20,255 bases of DNA from an uncultured Bacteroidales bacterium. GTDB taxonomy: Bacteria > Bacteroidota > Bacteroidia > Bacteroidales > P3. The stretch covers positions 1-20,255 of the forward strand of contig CAMWVZ010000007.1 of NCBI GenBank assembly GCA_947177845.1, in the 5' to 3' direction. The notes below the pieces were generated by a model that was given only the letters and a program-made list of their open reading frames with translations, searched no databases and was not told where the DNA came from. A program made the translations under genes and the position numbers. How positions within the stretch are numbered: position 1 is the stretch's first letter; the number at the start of each line of letters is the position of its first letter. Below, one piece after another: positions 7,156 through 15,664 of the stretch.

Positions 7156-7710
7156 ATGAACGCAAAATTCAGTATTGAGACATTGGCCAAGCAAGGCACC
7201 GTTTCCCGTTCCATGGCCGAATCGGTGGCCACGCATATCCGCGACTTGCGTAAGAAGGTGATACAGGAAAGTTTTCAGGATTTCCGTCAGGTGGACCACC
7301 GTTTGGAATTTGTAGCCAAGGTGCGGGGTGTGGAATATATCGACGATGCCAAAGCGAGCAATGTAAATTCCACGTGGTTCGCTCTGGAGAACATGACCCG
7401 CCCCGTGGTGTGGATTGCCGGTGGAAAGACCGACGACATCGATTTCTCCTCCATGCGGAATTTAGTGGGAAAGAAGGTGAAGCATATCGTTTGCTTGGGC
7501 AAGGACAACAGTGCCATTACGGAAGCTTTCGGCGGTGTGGTGTCGAATATCATTCAGACCGACACCATGCAACATGCCGTACAGTCGGCCTATTTGCTGG
7601 CCGAGGAAGGCGATGTGGTGTTGCTTTCGCCGGCCTGCCCCAGCTTCGATTTGTTCGAAAGCTATCAGGACAAGGGTATGCAGTTTAAGCGTGCCGTTTG
7701 CGAATTATAA
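7156..7710 (+). CDS. murD: Truncated MurD: C-terminal domain only, non-catalytic by sequence
   Basis: MurD normally adds D-glutamate to UDP-MurNAc-L-Ala and has about 430-450 residues in three domains. This intact frame encodes 184. Residues from about 48 on match the MurD C-terminal domain (HRLEF at 48-52, DDAKASNVNST at 63-73, SPACPSFDLF at 158-167). Residues 1-47 match only the end of the central domain. The N-terminal UDP-binding domain and the P-loop are missing, and an in-frame TAA at 7129-7131 prevents upstream extension. Where relatives have G-x-H-N-x-x-N, this protein reads QGTVSRS, without His-Asn. The D-Glu-binding lysine (Lys348 in E. coli numbering, from memory) appears replaced by Asp93. 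Spacing to mraY (30 bp) and ftsW (20 bp) is normal for the operon. It may be a repurposed domain, a decaying remnant, or the product of a deletion; it should not be annotated as a working ligase. Confidence 0.85.
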   Translation: MNAKFSIETLAKQGTVSRSMAESVATHIRDLRKKVIQESFQDFRQVDHRLEFVAKVRGVEYIDDAKASNVNSTWFALENMTRPVVWIAGGKTDDIDFSSMRNLVGKKVKHIVCLGKDNSAITEAFGGVVSNIIQTDTMQHAVQSAYLLAEEGDVVLLSPACPSFDLFESYQDKGMQFKRAVCEL

Positions 7711-7730
7711 TTTGTTTTTAGCGCAGAGCG

Positions 7731-8912
7731 ATGAGAGAGATTGCCAAATTTTTGGGAAAGTATTTTAAAGGCGACAGCGGCATCTGGACCGTCATGGTCT
7801 TGCTTTCCCTTGTCTCGATGGCGGCTATTTACAGCGCCACGGGGCTTTTGGCATATCGCTACCATAGCGGGCACGTGGCCTATTATGTGTTGCGTCACGG
7901 AGGGCTTCTCTTGGTGAGCTGGGTGGTGATGTTCTGTTTTCACCGCATCAAATACACCCGCTTCGCCCGTCTTTCGGTGCTTGCTTATCCTATCGTCATT
8001 GTGCTGCTTGTCTATGCGCTCATGTTGGGCGAAATCAACGGCGCCAACCGCTGGGTGCGTATCTTGGGCTTCTCGTTCCAGCCTTCCGAATTCGCCAAAG
8101 TGGTGTTGGTGGCGTTTCTATCGCGTCAACTCACCATACGGCAAAGCGTCATTACCGAAAAAAGCACCTATTGGCGACTGTTGATATTTGCGTTGCCCGT
8201 TATCTTGCTGATATTTTTCGACAACCTTTCCACGGCCATGCTCCTCACGCTCACTTGCTTCATCTTAATGGTGGTGGGCGGTGTTCCGCAGAAACGCCTG
8301 TGGGCCACAGTGGGTGTGGGAATGGCGGCGCTGGTGCTTTTTGTGGGTATCCTTTTCCTGCCTCCCGAAAACAAACTTCCCGGCCGATTTTCCACGTGGA
8401 AACACCGTATCGAGAATTTTGCGGGTTCGGATGCGAATGTGGAAAACAATTCGAGCAACTATCAGGCCGACCAAGCCAAAATTGCCGTGGCCAGCGGAAA
8501 GGTTCTCGGGAAAGGCCCCGGAAACAGCACGCAGCGGAACTTTCTGCCGCATCCCTATTCCGACTACGTATATGCTTTGATTATAGAGGAATACGGCGTT
8601 GCGGGAGGATTGGTGATATTGGTGCTTTACCTTTGGTTGTTGAGGCGGGGAATGAATATCGCCAAGCGATGCAAGGGTCTGTTCGGAAGTTGTTTGGTTA
8701 TGGGACTCACCTTTATGCTCACCTTGCAGGCCTTGGTGAACATGGGCGTGGCCGTGGGATTTTTTCCCGTTACGGGGCAGCCTCTGCCGTTTGTGAGCAT
8801 GGGAGGAACTTCGAGTTTGTTTACCGGCATGGCGCTGGGCATGATACAAAGTGTGGCGTGTGCGGTGAATGAACGGGAAAAGCGCGAGGCCGAGGCTTTG
8901 GGAGCGGCTTGA
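7731..8912 (+). CDS. ftsW: Septal peptidoglycan glycosyltransferase FtsW (SEDS family)
   Basis: FtsW polymerises lipid II at the septum with FtsI as partner. The 393-residue protein is strongly hydrophobic with about ten membrane helices. SEDS landmarks are present: GANRWV (104-109), QPSE (117-120), and the periplasmic segment PHPYSDYVYALIIEEYG (273-289), in which Asp278 corresponds to the catalytic aspartate of the family. The late TGQPLPFVSMGG motif is also intact. The ATG at 7731 is 20 bp after the murD fragment. Position between murD and murG is the usual one, so FtsW rather than the elongation paralogue RodA is the right call. Confidence 0.95.
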   Translation: MREIAKFLGKYFKGDSGIWTVMVLLSLVSMAAIYSATGLLAYRYHSGHVAYYVLRHGGLLLVSWVVMFCFHRIKYTRFARLSVLAYPIVIVLLVYALMLGEINGANRWVRILGFSFQPSEFAKVVLVAFLSRQLTIRQSVITEKSTYWRLLIFALPVILLIFFDNLSTAMLLTLTCFILMVVGGVPQKRLWATVGVGMAALVLFVGILFLPPENKLPGRFSTWKHRIENFAGSDANVENNSSNYQADQAKIAVASGKVLGKGPGNSTQRNFLPHPYSDYVYALIIEEYGVAGGLVILVLYLWLLRRGMNIAKRCKGLFGSCLVMGLTFMLTLQALVNMGVAVGFFPVTGQPLPFVSMGGTSSLFTGMALGMIQSVACAVNEREKREAEALGAA

Positions 8913-8951
8913 AGCGTGTAAGAAAAATGTAAATAAAGAAAACAAAGGGAT

Positions 8952-10091
8952 ATGGAAACGAACGAAAAACAACCCTACAGGGTCATTATCAGCGGCGGCG
9001 GCACCGGCGGGCATATTTTTCCCGCTATCGCCATTGCCAACGAACTCAAGAGCCGCGACCCCGAAATCGAAATCCTGTTTGTGGGTGCCGAAAACCGCAT
9101 GGAGATGAAGAAGGTGCCGGAAGCGGGATACGAGATTATCGGTCTGAATGTGGTGGGCATAGACCGGAAACATCCGTGGAAGAACTTTTCCGTTCCGTTC
9201 AAGCTTTTGGAGGCTTTCCGCAGAACCCGCAAAATCGTTAAGGATTTCAATCCCGACGTGGTGGTGGGTGTGGGCGGTTATGCCAGCGCGCCTACTCTCT
9301 ATTCGGCGCAACGCCTGCATATTCCCACGCTCTTGCAGGAACAGAATTCCTATCCCGGGCTCACCAACAGGATTTTGGCGAAGAAAGCCGAGGTGGTGTG
9401 CGTGGACTACGATGATATGGATGTGTTCTTTCCCAAGGAAAAAATCATCTGGACGGGCAATCCCATTCGGCAGGATATTTCGGACATCAACACCAAGAAA
9501 GAGGAAGGCATCGCTTTCTACAAACTCAAACCCGATATGCCCACGCTTTTGGTAATGGGGGGTAGTTTGGGTGCGCGCACCATCAATTCCGCCATGAAAC
9601 AATGGGTGGACGCTCTTTTGGAGAAAGGCTATCAAATTCTTTGGCAAACCGGTACCTATTACTATCAACAGATGTTGCCCTATGCGGAGGGTAAGGAAAA
9701 CCTCGTGATGCTCGACTTTATCCGTCGCGTGGATCTTGCCTATGCGGTGGCCGATGTGATTGTGTCGCGGGCGGGCGCCATTTCCATTTCCGAACTCTGC
9801 GTGGTGGGCAAACCCCTTATCTTGGTGCCTTCTCCCAATGTGGCCGAAGATCATCAGACCAAAAACGCCATGGCCCTGAGCTCGAAGAACGCCGCCGTGC
9901 TTTTGCCCGATATGCGCGTGGTGGAAGACTTGGGCAAAGTGGTTATCGACTTGTTCTCGAACACGAGACGCCGCGAACTGCTGGCGCAGAACATCTCGCG
10001 TTTGGGCACCACTTCGGCGGCGCGCAACATTGTGGACCAAGTGCTTAAATTGGCTCAGAAGGGACGCGCAAACAAGCAGGAAAAAAAGTAA
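8952..10091 (+). CDS. murG: Lipid II synthase MurG (UDP-GlcNAc transferase)
   Basis: MurG adds N-acetylglucosamine from UDP-GlcNAc to lipid I on the cytoplasmic face of the membrane. The 379-residue protein is a GT-B fold transferase. It has the N-terminal glycine loop GGGTGGH (15-21), the second loop GGSLGAR (203-209) and the donor-binding segment SRAGAISISEL (about 270-281). Length and motifs are normal. It begins 39 bp after ftsW and ends 5 bp before murC, so the three are almost certainly co-transcribed. Confidence 0.97.
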   Translation: METNEKQPYRVIISGGGTGGHIFPAIAIANELKSRDPEIEILFVGAENRMEMKKVPEAGYEIIGLNVVGIDRKHPWKNFSVPFKLLEAFRRTRKIVKDFNPDVVVGVGGYASAPTLYSAQRLHIPTLLQEQNSYPGLTNRILAKKAEVVCVDYDDMDVFFPKEKIIWTGNPIRQDISDINTKKEEGIAFYKLKPDMPTLLVMGGSLGARTINSAMKQWVDALLEKGYQILWQTGTYYYQQMLPYAEGKENLVMLDFIRRVDLAYAVADVIVSRAGAISISELCVVGKPLILVPSPNVAEDHQTKNAMALSSKNAAVLLPDMRVVEDLGKVVIDLFSNTRRRELLAQNISRLGTTSAARNIVDQVLKLAQKGRANKQEKK

Positions 10092-10096
10092 CCGAT

Positions 10097-11467
10097 ATGA
10101 AAGCCGACCGTATCACACACCCTTATTTCTTGGGAATAGGTGGCATAGGCATGAGTGCGCTGGCCTTTCACTACTTGCAGCAGGGCTGCAAGGTGAGCGG
10201 CTACGACCGTGTCTGCACGCCGCTTACCAAGAAGTTGGAAGAAGCCGGTGCTGTGATTCACTACACCGAAGATCCCGTCCTGATTCCGCAGGATGTTTCG
10301 ACGGTAATCTATACGCCCGCCATTCCCGCCGACCACGGCGAGTGGGAGAGTATCCGCCAGCGCGGATTGCGTTGCTACAAGCGGGCGGAGATTTTAGGTG
10401 TATTGTGCCGTCTCTACCGTACCGTGGCCGTGGCCGGCACACACGGAAAAACCACCACTTCTTCGCTCATCGCCTACCTCCTGCAGTCGAGCATAGGTTG
10501 CAACGCCATTCTCGGCGGCCTTTCCATTAATATGGGAGGCAACTATCACCACGATGCCAAGAGTCAGATTATGGTGACCGAAGCCGACGAATACGACCAT
10601 TCGTTCTGGCAGCTCTATCCCTATTTTTCGGTGGTTACCTCTTGGGACCCCGACCACATGGACGTGTACGGCACCTTGGAAAACATGCGGGCGGCCTACG
10701 TGCGTTTCATGCGGCAGTCCGACCGTTTCATCGCCGACTCCGCCTTGGACTTGCCCTTTCAGCCCCGTTTCTACTACGGCCTCGAAAAAGACGGAAAGGC
10801 CCGCGCCTATGCCGAGAACATACGCGTGGAGAACGGTGCCTATATCTTCACCTATGTGGGCCCGCGCGGCCGTATCGAGAACCTCAGAATGGTGTTGCCG
10901 GGCCGTCACAATATAGAAAACGCCGTGGCTGCCATCAGCATCGCACTCGAAATGGGAGTCGGACCGGCCAAAATCCGCGCTCTGTTGCCCGGCTTCAAAG
11001 GAGTGAAGCGCCGCTTGGAATATTGTCATAAAGGCAACAAATGGCAATACTACGACGACTACGCGCATCATCCCGCCGAGATAGAAGCCAGCATCAGCGC
11101 CCTGCGCGAGTGCTATCCCGACTATAAATTGGTGGTGATTTTCCAGCCCCACCTTTACACGCGCACCCGCGACCTGTGCGACACTTTCGCATCGAGCCTG
11201 TCCGAAGCCGACGAACTTTGCCTGGCCGACATCTACCCCGCCCGCGAACAACCCATAGAAGGCGTGTCCTCGCGCCTCATAGGCGATAAGATTCAAGGCA
11301 AGGAAGTGAGCTATTGCAACTGCGAGGATATTCCCGCATGGGTGGAGAAGCGCACGCAGCGTGCCGACGGAAAATCGGGCCTGCTGTTCGTGACCATGGG
11401 GGCCGGCAATATCGACCGCAGCGTGGAACCCTTGATTCGTTTTTTTGACAAAGAAGACAAAGCGTAG
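10097..11467 (+). CDS. murC: UDP-N-acetylmuramate:L-alanine ligase MurC
   Basis: MurC adds the first amino acid, L-alanine, to UDP-MurNAc with ATP hydrolysis in the cytoplasm. The 456-residue protein is a complete three-domain Mur ligase: GIGGIGMSALA (13-23) binds UDP, GTHGKTTT (114-121) is the P-loop, the GRHNIEN motif is intact, and the C-terminal domain has DDYAHHP. The intact His-Asn motif here contrasts with the altered one in the murD fragment upstream. It lies 5 bp after murG and 3 bp before ftsQ. The usual partners murB and ddl of some other phyla are not present. Confidence 0.97.
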   Translation: MKADRITHPYFLGIGGIGMSALAFHYLQQGCKVSGYDRVCTPLTKKLEEAGAVIHYTEDPVLIPQDVSTVIYTPAIPADHGEWESIRQRGLRCYKRAEILGVLCRLYRTVAVAGTHGKTTTSSLIAYLLQSSIGCNAILGGLSINMGGNYHHDAKSQIMVTEADEYDHSFWQLYPYFSVVTSWDPDHMDVYGTLENMRAAYVRFMRQSDRFIADSALDLPFQPRFYYGLEKDGKARAYAENIRVENGAYIFTYVGPRGRIENLRMVLPGRHNIENAVAAISIALEMGVGPAKIRALLPGFKGVKRRLEYCHKGNKWQYYDDYAHHPAEIEASISALRECYPDYKLVVIFQPHLYTRTRDLCDTFASSLSEADELCLADIYPAREQPIEGVSSRLIGDKIQGKEVSYCNCEDIPAWVEKRTQRADGKSGLLFVTMGAGNIDRSVEPLIRFFDKEDKA

Positions 11468-11470
11468 GAA

Positions 11471-12286
11471 ATGATGAAACGTGTTTCGGTGATATTTGCG
11501 TTGTTTTTGGTGGTGGCCGCTTCGGTGGCCGCCTTCGTGCTCGCTGTGCGCCATGCCGAACACGCGCTTTCGAAAAAAGCCTGCACGACGGTGCGCATCG
11601 ACATCGACCGCGGAGGCAATATCGTCTATATGCAGGAACGCGACATCAAGAATTGGATGAGCCTGCACGGCATCACGCCGCAGAAAACCCCGCTGATGCA
11701 GATAAACGCCTCGCATATCGAAACGGTGTTGCGGCAGAATCCCTATGTGCGCGACGCGCAGGTCTACGCCACGCCCGACGAAGTTCTGCATATAGCCGTG
11801 GAGCAACGCAATCCGGTTCTCAAAATCATCAACACGCGCCAACAGACTTTCCAACTCGATGAAAACGGCGTGGAAATGCCGCTCAACCCCGACTACAAAG
11901 CGCGTCTGCGGGTGGCCAGCGGTTATATTCCCCTTTCGCCCCGCTACGGCTCAAACGTGACGCAACTTTCCGACACCTCGGGCCGTGCCTTGCTCAGAAA
12001 ACTGTTCGACATTCACGCCTACCTTTCCGAAGACCCTCTTTGGGACGCCCTTTTTGAGCAGATTTACGTGAACAGAAATCAGGAAATAGACCTTGTTCCC
12101 AAAGTGGGCGGGCAGATTGTGGAGTTGGGAAAGATTGAAGACATAAACGATCTTGCGCAAAAAATGTTCCGCCTGCGGCTCTTTTACGAACAGGCCATGA
12201 AAGGGCAGGACTGGCAACGTTATTCCACCTTGGACTTGCGCTACAAGAACCAGCTGGTGGCCACGCGCCGCGCAGGATATAACTGA
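11471..12286 (+). CDS. ftsQ: Cell division protein FtsQ
   Basis: FtsQ is a bitopic membrane protein that bridges early and late divisome parts through FtsL and FtsB. The 271-residue product has a membrane helix at about 5-26 and a periplasmic region beginning with a POTRA-like domain, seen in the pattern of SHIETVLRQNPYV followed by alternating strands at about 75-120. Two ATG codons stand in tandem at 11471 and 11474; either could be the start. The gap to murC is only 3 bp and to ftsA 30 bp. Identification rests on topology, the POTRA-like stretch and position, because FtsQ is poorly conserved in sequence. Confidence 0.9.
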   Translation: MMKRVSVIFALFLVVAASVAAFVLAVRHAEHALSKKACTTVRIDIDRGGNIVYMQERDIKNWMSLHGITPQKTPLMQINASHIETVLRQNPYVRDAQVYATPDEVLHIAVEQRNPVLKIINTRQQTFQLDENGVEMPLNPDYKARLRVASGYIPLSPRYGSNVTQLSDTSGRALLRKLFDIHAYLSEDPLWDALFEQIYVNRNQEIDLVPKVGGQIVELGKIEDINDLAQKMFRLRLFYEQAMKGQDWQRYSTLDLRYKNQLVATRRAGYN

Positions 12287-12316
12287 GAAGAAAGATATAA
12301 TTAAAAAAGAAAGAAT

Positions 12317-13726
12317 ATGGAAGAAGAAACCGATGTTGTGGTAGGCCTTGACATAGGTACTACCAAGATTGTGGCCGTTGTGGGTTGCCGCGATCAGGCC
12401 ACGGGAAAAATCAAGATTTTGGGCTACGGAAAAACCGAGTCCACGGGCGTGGTGCGCGGGGCGGTGATGAACATCACCAAGACCGCCGAAGCGGTGAAAC
12501 GTGCCGTGGAGCAGGCCTCGGACAACGCGAATGTGGACATTTGCGAAGTGTATGTGGGCATTGCCGGACAGCACATCGAAAGCTTCATTCAGTCCAACAG
12601 TTTCATACGTTCCAACAGCGAAGAGGTGGTGACCCGTGCCGAAATCGAGACCTTGAAGCAGGAAGCGAGCAAGGGCAGGGTGGATCCCGGCAAGAAAATC
12701 ATTCACGTGGTTCCGCAAACCTTCACCGTAGACGGCGTTTCGGGTTTCCGCGAAGATGAGTTCGAAGGCATGACGGGTTCGAATGTGGAGGTGAATTACA
12801 ATATCATTACCGCCGACTCCCTGGCCATGCGCAACATTCAGAAGAGCGTGGAAACGGCGGGGCTCGAAATCAAAGGCTTCATTCTCGAACCCTTGGTGTC
12901 GGCCGAAGCCGTTTTGGACAGCACCGACAAAGACGCGGGCGTGGTATTGGTGGATATAGGCGGCGGCACCACCGACGTGGCTATCTTCGGCAACGGCGTG
13001 CTGCGGCATACGGCGGTGATTCCCTTGGCGGGCAATCTCATCACCTCCGACATACAACGCGCCTGCACCATTATGCAAAGACAGGCCGAAGCCCTCAAGA
13101 CACGTTTCGGCTCGGCGCTTCCCAGCGAGGAAAGCGAGGAGAAAATCGTCACCATTCCCGCCATAAACGGCAAGAGCGTGCGCGAAATCTCGCTCAAGCA
13201 ATTGGCCACCATCATCAAGGGACGTGTGGACGAAATCTTCGGACAGGTGAGCTACGAGGTGGGCAACTGCAATTTCGACACCGACCAGTTTATCGGCGGC
13301 GTGGTGCTTACCGGCGGCGGTTCCAAGATGAAGCATATCGACACCGTCTGCGAATACATCACGCAGCTCGACACCCGATTGGCATGTCCCAACAAACATC
13401 TTTCGCCCGATTCGCCCAAGGATCTGAACGACCCTATCTTCGCCACGGCGGTGGGTTTGGTGATTTACGGCGTGCGGAGCGAAGAAGAGAACAATGTAAT
13501 TCACGTGCCTTTGGCCACGCAGGGGGGAGAAGATAAGGAACCCTCTCCGGAGGCACCGGAAGAAGAGCCCGCAGATAATGTGGAGCCGACAACGGAAGAA
13601 AAGGCTCCCGCCGCGCCGAAAGCGACCCCCAAGAAGCCTTGGTGGAGAGGACGTGACGGCAGTTTCTTCGGAATGGGCAAGTTGGGCGACTTTATCGTGG
13701 ACGCCTTGGACGATGATGTGCAATAA
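12317..13726 (+). CDS. ftsA: Cell division protein FtsA, actin-like membrane tether of FtsZ
   Basis: FtsA is an actin-fold ATPase that anchors FtsZ filaments to the membrane and recruits later divisome proteins. The 469-residue protein has the first phosphate motif LDIGTTKIVAVVG (11-23), the second phosphate motif DIGGGTTDVAIF (about 210-221) and an adenosine motif LTGGGSKM. The C-terminus ends in an amphipathic stretch (about 449-466, from SFFGMGKLGDF on), the expected membrane-targeting helix. Between the actin core and this helix lies an acidic, Pro- and Ala-rich linker (about 396-445). The ATG at 12317 follows ftsQ by 30 bp; ftsZ follows after the longest gap in the cluster. Confidence 0.96.
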   Translation: MEEETDVVVGLDIGTTKIVAVVGCRDQATGKIKILGYGKTESTGVVRGAVMNITKTAEAVKRAVEQASDNANVDICEVYVGIAGQHIESFIQSNSFIRSNSEEVVTRAEIETLKQEASKGRVDPGKKIIHVVPQTFTVDGVSGFREDEFEGMTGSNVEVNYNIITADSLAMRNIQKSVETAGLEIKGFILEPLVSAEAVLDSTDKDAGVVLVDIGGGTTDVAIFGNGVLRHTAVIPLAGNLITSDIQRACTIMQRQAEALKTRFGSALPSEESEEKIVTIPAINGKSVREISLKQLATIIKGRVDEIFGQVSYEVGNCNFDTDQFIGGVVLTGGGSKMKHIDTVCEYITQLDTRLACPNKHLSPDSPKDLNDPIFATAVGLVIYGVRSEEENNVIHVPLATQGGEDKEPSPEAPEEEPADNVEPTTEEKAPAAPKATPKKPWWRGRDGSFFGMGKLGDFIVDALDDDVQ

Positions 13727-13779
13727 CTTCGCGAAATGAACAGAGCACCGTTTATAAATAGGTGCCGCGGCCCGATGGT

Positions 13780-13794
13780 GAACGGTGGCCGTTC
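13780..13794 (+). promoter_or_regulatory. Short hairpin in the ftsA-ftsZ gap
   Basis: GAACGG (13780-13785) and CCGTTC (13789-13794) are perfectly complementary around a three-base loop. CTTAATTTT follows, which gives a weak attenuator look but no true T-run. A looser GCACC/GGTGC pair lies upstream at about 13746-13766. It may limit read-through from ftsA into ftsZ or shape the ftsZ leader; its role is inferred. Confidence 0.35.
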
Positions 13795-13796
13795 CT

Positions 13797-13804
13797 TAAT
13801 TTTG
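13797..13804 (+). promoter_or_regulatory. Candidate ftsZ promoter, -7 element TAATTTTG
   Basis: TAATTTTG matches TAnnTTTG exactly and is the same string used before mraZ. No clear TTG lies at the -33 distance. It would place the transcript start near 13811, ahead of the ATG codons at 13830 and 13842, and would let ftsZ be made independently of the long upstream operon. Confidence 0.4.
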
Positions 13805-13829
13805 GAGATTGCTAGAAATATTGTTTGAC

Positions 13830-15644
13830 ATGGAAGAATTGATGAATCAGAACCACGAAGGGGAGTTTTTGAATTTTGTGCTTCCCAAGAACCAATCCTC
13901 CTATATCAAAGTGATGGGAGTGGGCGGCGGCGGCAGCAATGCGGTGAACCACATGTTCCAGCAGGGCATCAAGGATGTGGATTTCATTATCTGCAACACC
14001 GATGCGCAGGCGTTGGAAGCCAGCCCCGTTCCCAACAAGATTCAGTTGGGAAAAGGTTTGGGAGCCGGCAACGTGCCGCAAGTGGCGCGCGACGCGGCGG
14101 TGGAGAAACACGACGAAATCAAGGAGGCTCTTTCCGGAACCAAAATGCTCTTCCTTACAGCGGGAATGGGCGGCGGCACCGGCACGGGCGCCACGCCCGT
14201 AGTGGCTTCGATTGCCAAGGAAATAGAATTGGTGGGCGATGAGGTCACCAAAATCCTCACGGTGGCTATCGTCACCATGCCCTTCAGCTTCGAAGGCCGC
14301 AAGCGTGTGGAACAGGCGCGGGCGGGTGTTTCCGAATTGCGCAAGATTGTCGATTCCATTCTTATCATCAACAACGACCAACTGCGTCAGTTCGGCAAGA
14401 TGAGCCTGAAGGAAGCCTTCGCCAAGGCCGACGACATCTTGACCACCGCGGCCAAAGGCATCTCCGAAATCATCACGGTTACTTCCTACGTGCAGATAGA
14501 CTTTAAGGATGTGAACACGGTGATGCACAACAGCGGCGCCGCCATTATGGGCTACGGCTCGGCTTCGGGCGAGAACCGCGCCAAGGAAGCCATCGAAGCG
14601 GCCATGAATTCGCCTCTGCTCAACGACAACAGCATCAAGGGCTCCAAGAACGTGTTGCTCTATTTCAGCTACGGCCCCGATGCGCAGTTGAATATGGACG
14701 AAATTGATGTGGTTACCAAGTCGATTGCACAACGCACCGAAACCGAAGCCGATATGATTTGGGGCGCGGGCGAGGATGCGTCGGCGGGCGAAAACCTTAA
14801 CATCACCCTGATTGCAACGGGCTTTGAAGAAAAGAAGGTGATGGGTATCCGCGAAAAGACCATTATCAATCTCAACGAAAGAACCTACACTGCACCCGCC
14901 GTTGTTCCTACCCCCGCACCTGTTATACCCGCATCCTCGCCCGCGCCCGTGGCCGAAACCACGCAGCCGGAAGCGAAGGAACCCGAAAAAGAGGTGGTGG
15001 GCATATTGAGTTTCGACGGGGAAGTTTCCACCGCACAGGTTTCCACCGAGCAGGTGAGCGAACTCAAGGCGGCTCCCGCCGAAGCGCCGGTGGCATCGGC
15101 TTCCGTGGCGGCGGAAGACCCTCTTATCGAGGAGGTGAAGGCCGAATCCGAACTGTGGATGAACGACATTGATATCTTTGCCAACGTAGAGTCCATTGCC
15201 ACCGAGCAAGAGACTGCCGCGGTGGAAGAAACCGCCGAGGTAACGATGAGCGAACAGGAGCAGTCCGAAACCGTGCAGGTGGAAGAAGGCTTCACCATGG
15301 AAATCCACACGGAGGCGCAGCAGCAAATGGGCTCCGAGACGATGCATCAGGAAACCGTGACAACGGTTATGGAAGCGTCCGAACAGGTGCAGCCCACCAA
15401 TGCGATTCGGGAACGCTATGCGGCCACCACCGAAAGGATGATGCACCTGCGTCAGATGTCGCAGAAAATCAAGACCCAACAGGGTCTGCGCGAAATAGAA
15501 TCCATACCGGCCTATCAACGGCAGAACTTGGATTTGACGCCGGTGGTGCCTTCGGATGTATCGGAGGTGAGCACCACCAGCATCGGCAGAGACGGAAGCC
15601 TGTTCTCGTCCAACCCGCCCTTTCTGACGGACAAGGCCGACTAA
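13830..15644 (+). CDS. ftsZ: Cell division protein FtsZ, tubulin-like GTPase with long C-terminal linker
   Basis: FtsZ polymerises with GTP into the cytokinetic ring. From the ATG at 13830 it has 604 residues, longer than the roughly 380 of E. coli because of a long Ala/Glu/Val/Thr-rich linker (about 330-575). The GTPase signature GGGTGTG (114-120) is intact, as is the N-terminal GVGGGGSNAV. The T7 synergy loop reads QIDFKDV (222-228); the two aspartates are kept but the usual Asn is Gln. The extreme C-terminus (about NPPFLTDKAD) looks like the Bacteroidota-type binding tail. An in-frame TTG at 13809 is a poor start, since it sits only five bases after the TAnnTTTG element; ATG 13842 is an alternative. 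A strong terminator follows. Confidence 0.96.
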   Translation: MEELMNQNHEGEFLNFVLPKNQSSYIKVMGVGGGGSNAVNHMFQQGIKDVDFIICNTDAQALEASPVPNKIQLGKGLGAGNVPQVARDAAVEKHDEIKEALSGTKMLFLTAGMGGGTGTGATPVVASIAKEIELVGDEVTKILTVAIVTMPFSFEGRKRVEQARAGVSELRKIVDSILIINNDQLRQFGKMSLKEAFAKADDILTTAAKGISEIITVTSYVQIDFKDVNTVMHNSGAAIMGYGSASGENRAKEAIEAAMNSPLLNDNSIKGSKNVLLYFSYGPDAQLNMDEIDVVTKSIAQRTETEADMIWGAGEDASAGENLNITLIATGFEEKKVMGIREKTIINLNERTYTAPAVVPTPAPVIPASSPAPVAETTQPEAKEPEKEVVGILSFDGEVSTAQVSTEQVSELKAAPAEAPVASASVAAEDPLIEEVKAESELWMNDIDIFANVESIATEQETAAVEETAEVTMSEQEQSETVQVEEGFTMEIHTEAQQQMGSETMHQETVTTVMEASEQVQPTNAIRERYAATTERMMHLRQMSQKIKTQQGLREIESIPAYQRQNLDLTPVVPSDVSEVSTTSIGRDGSLFSSNPPFLTDKAD

Positions 15645-15664
15645 ACGTTTTTTGACCTCAAAGC

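Noticed and set aside
8265..10040. A 591-codon open frame on the - strand opposite ftsW and murG, and similar long ones at 2224-4098, 11951-13723 and 13812-15518
   Set aside because: They lie opposite well-identified genes, are rich in His, Arg and Gly as expected of reverse-strand shadows of GC-biased genes, and show no known domain or start context.
13809..13829. TTG start for ftsZ adding seven residues
   Set aside because: The codon lies five bases after the candidate -7 element, and homologous N-termini begin closer to ATG 13830 or 13842.
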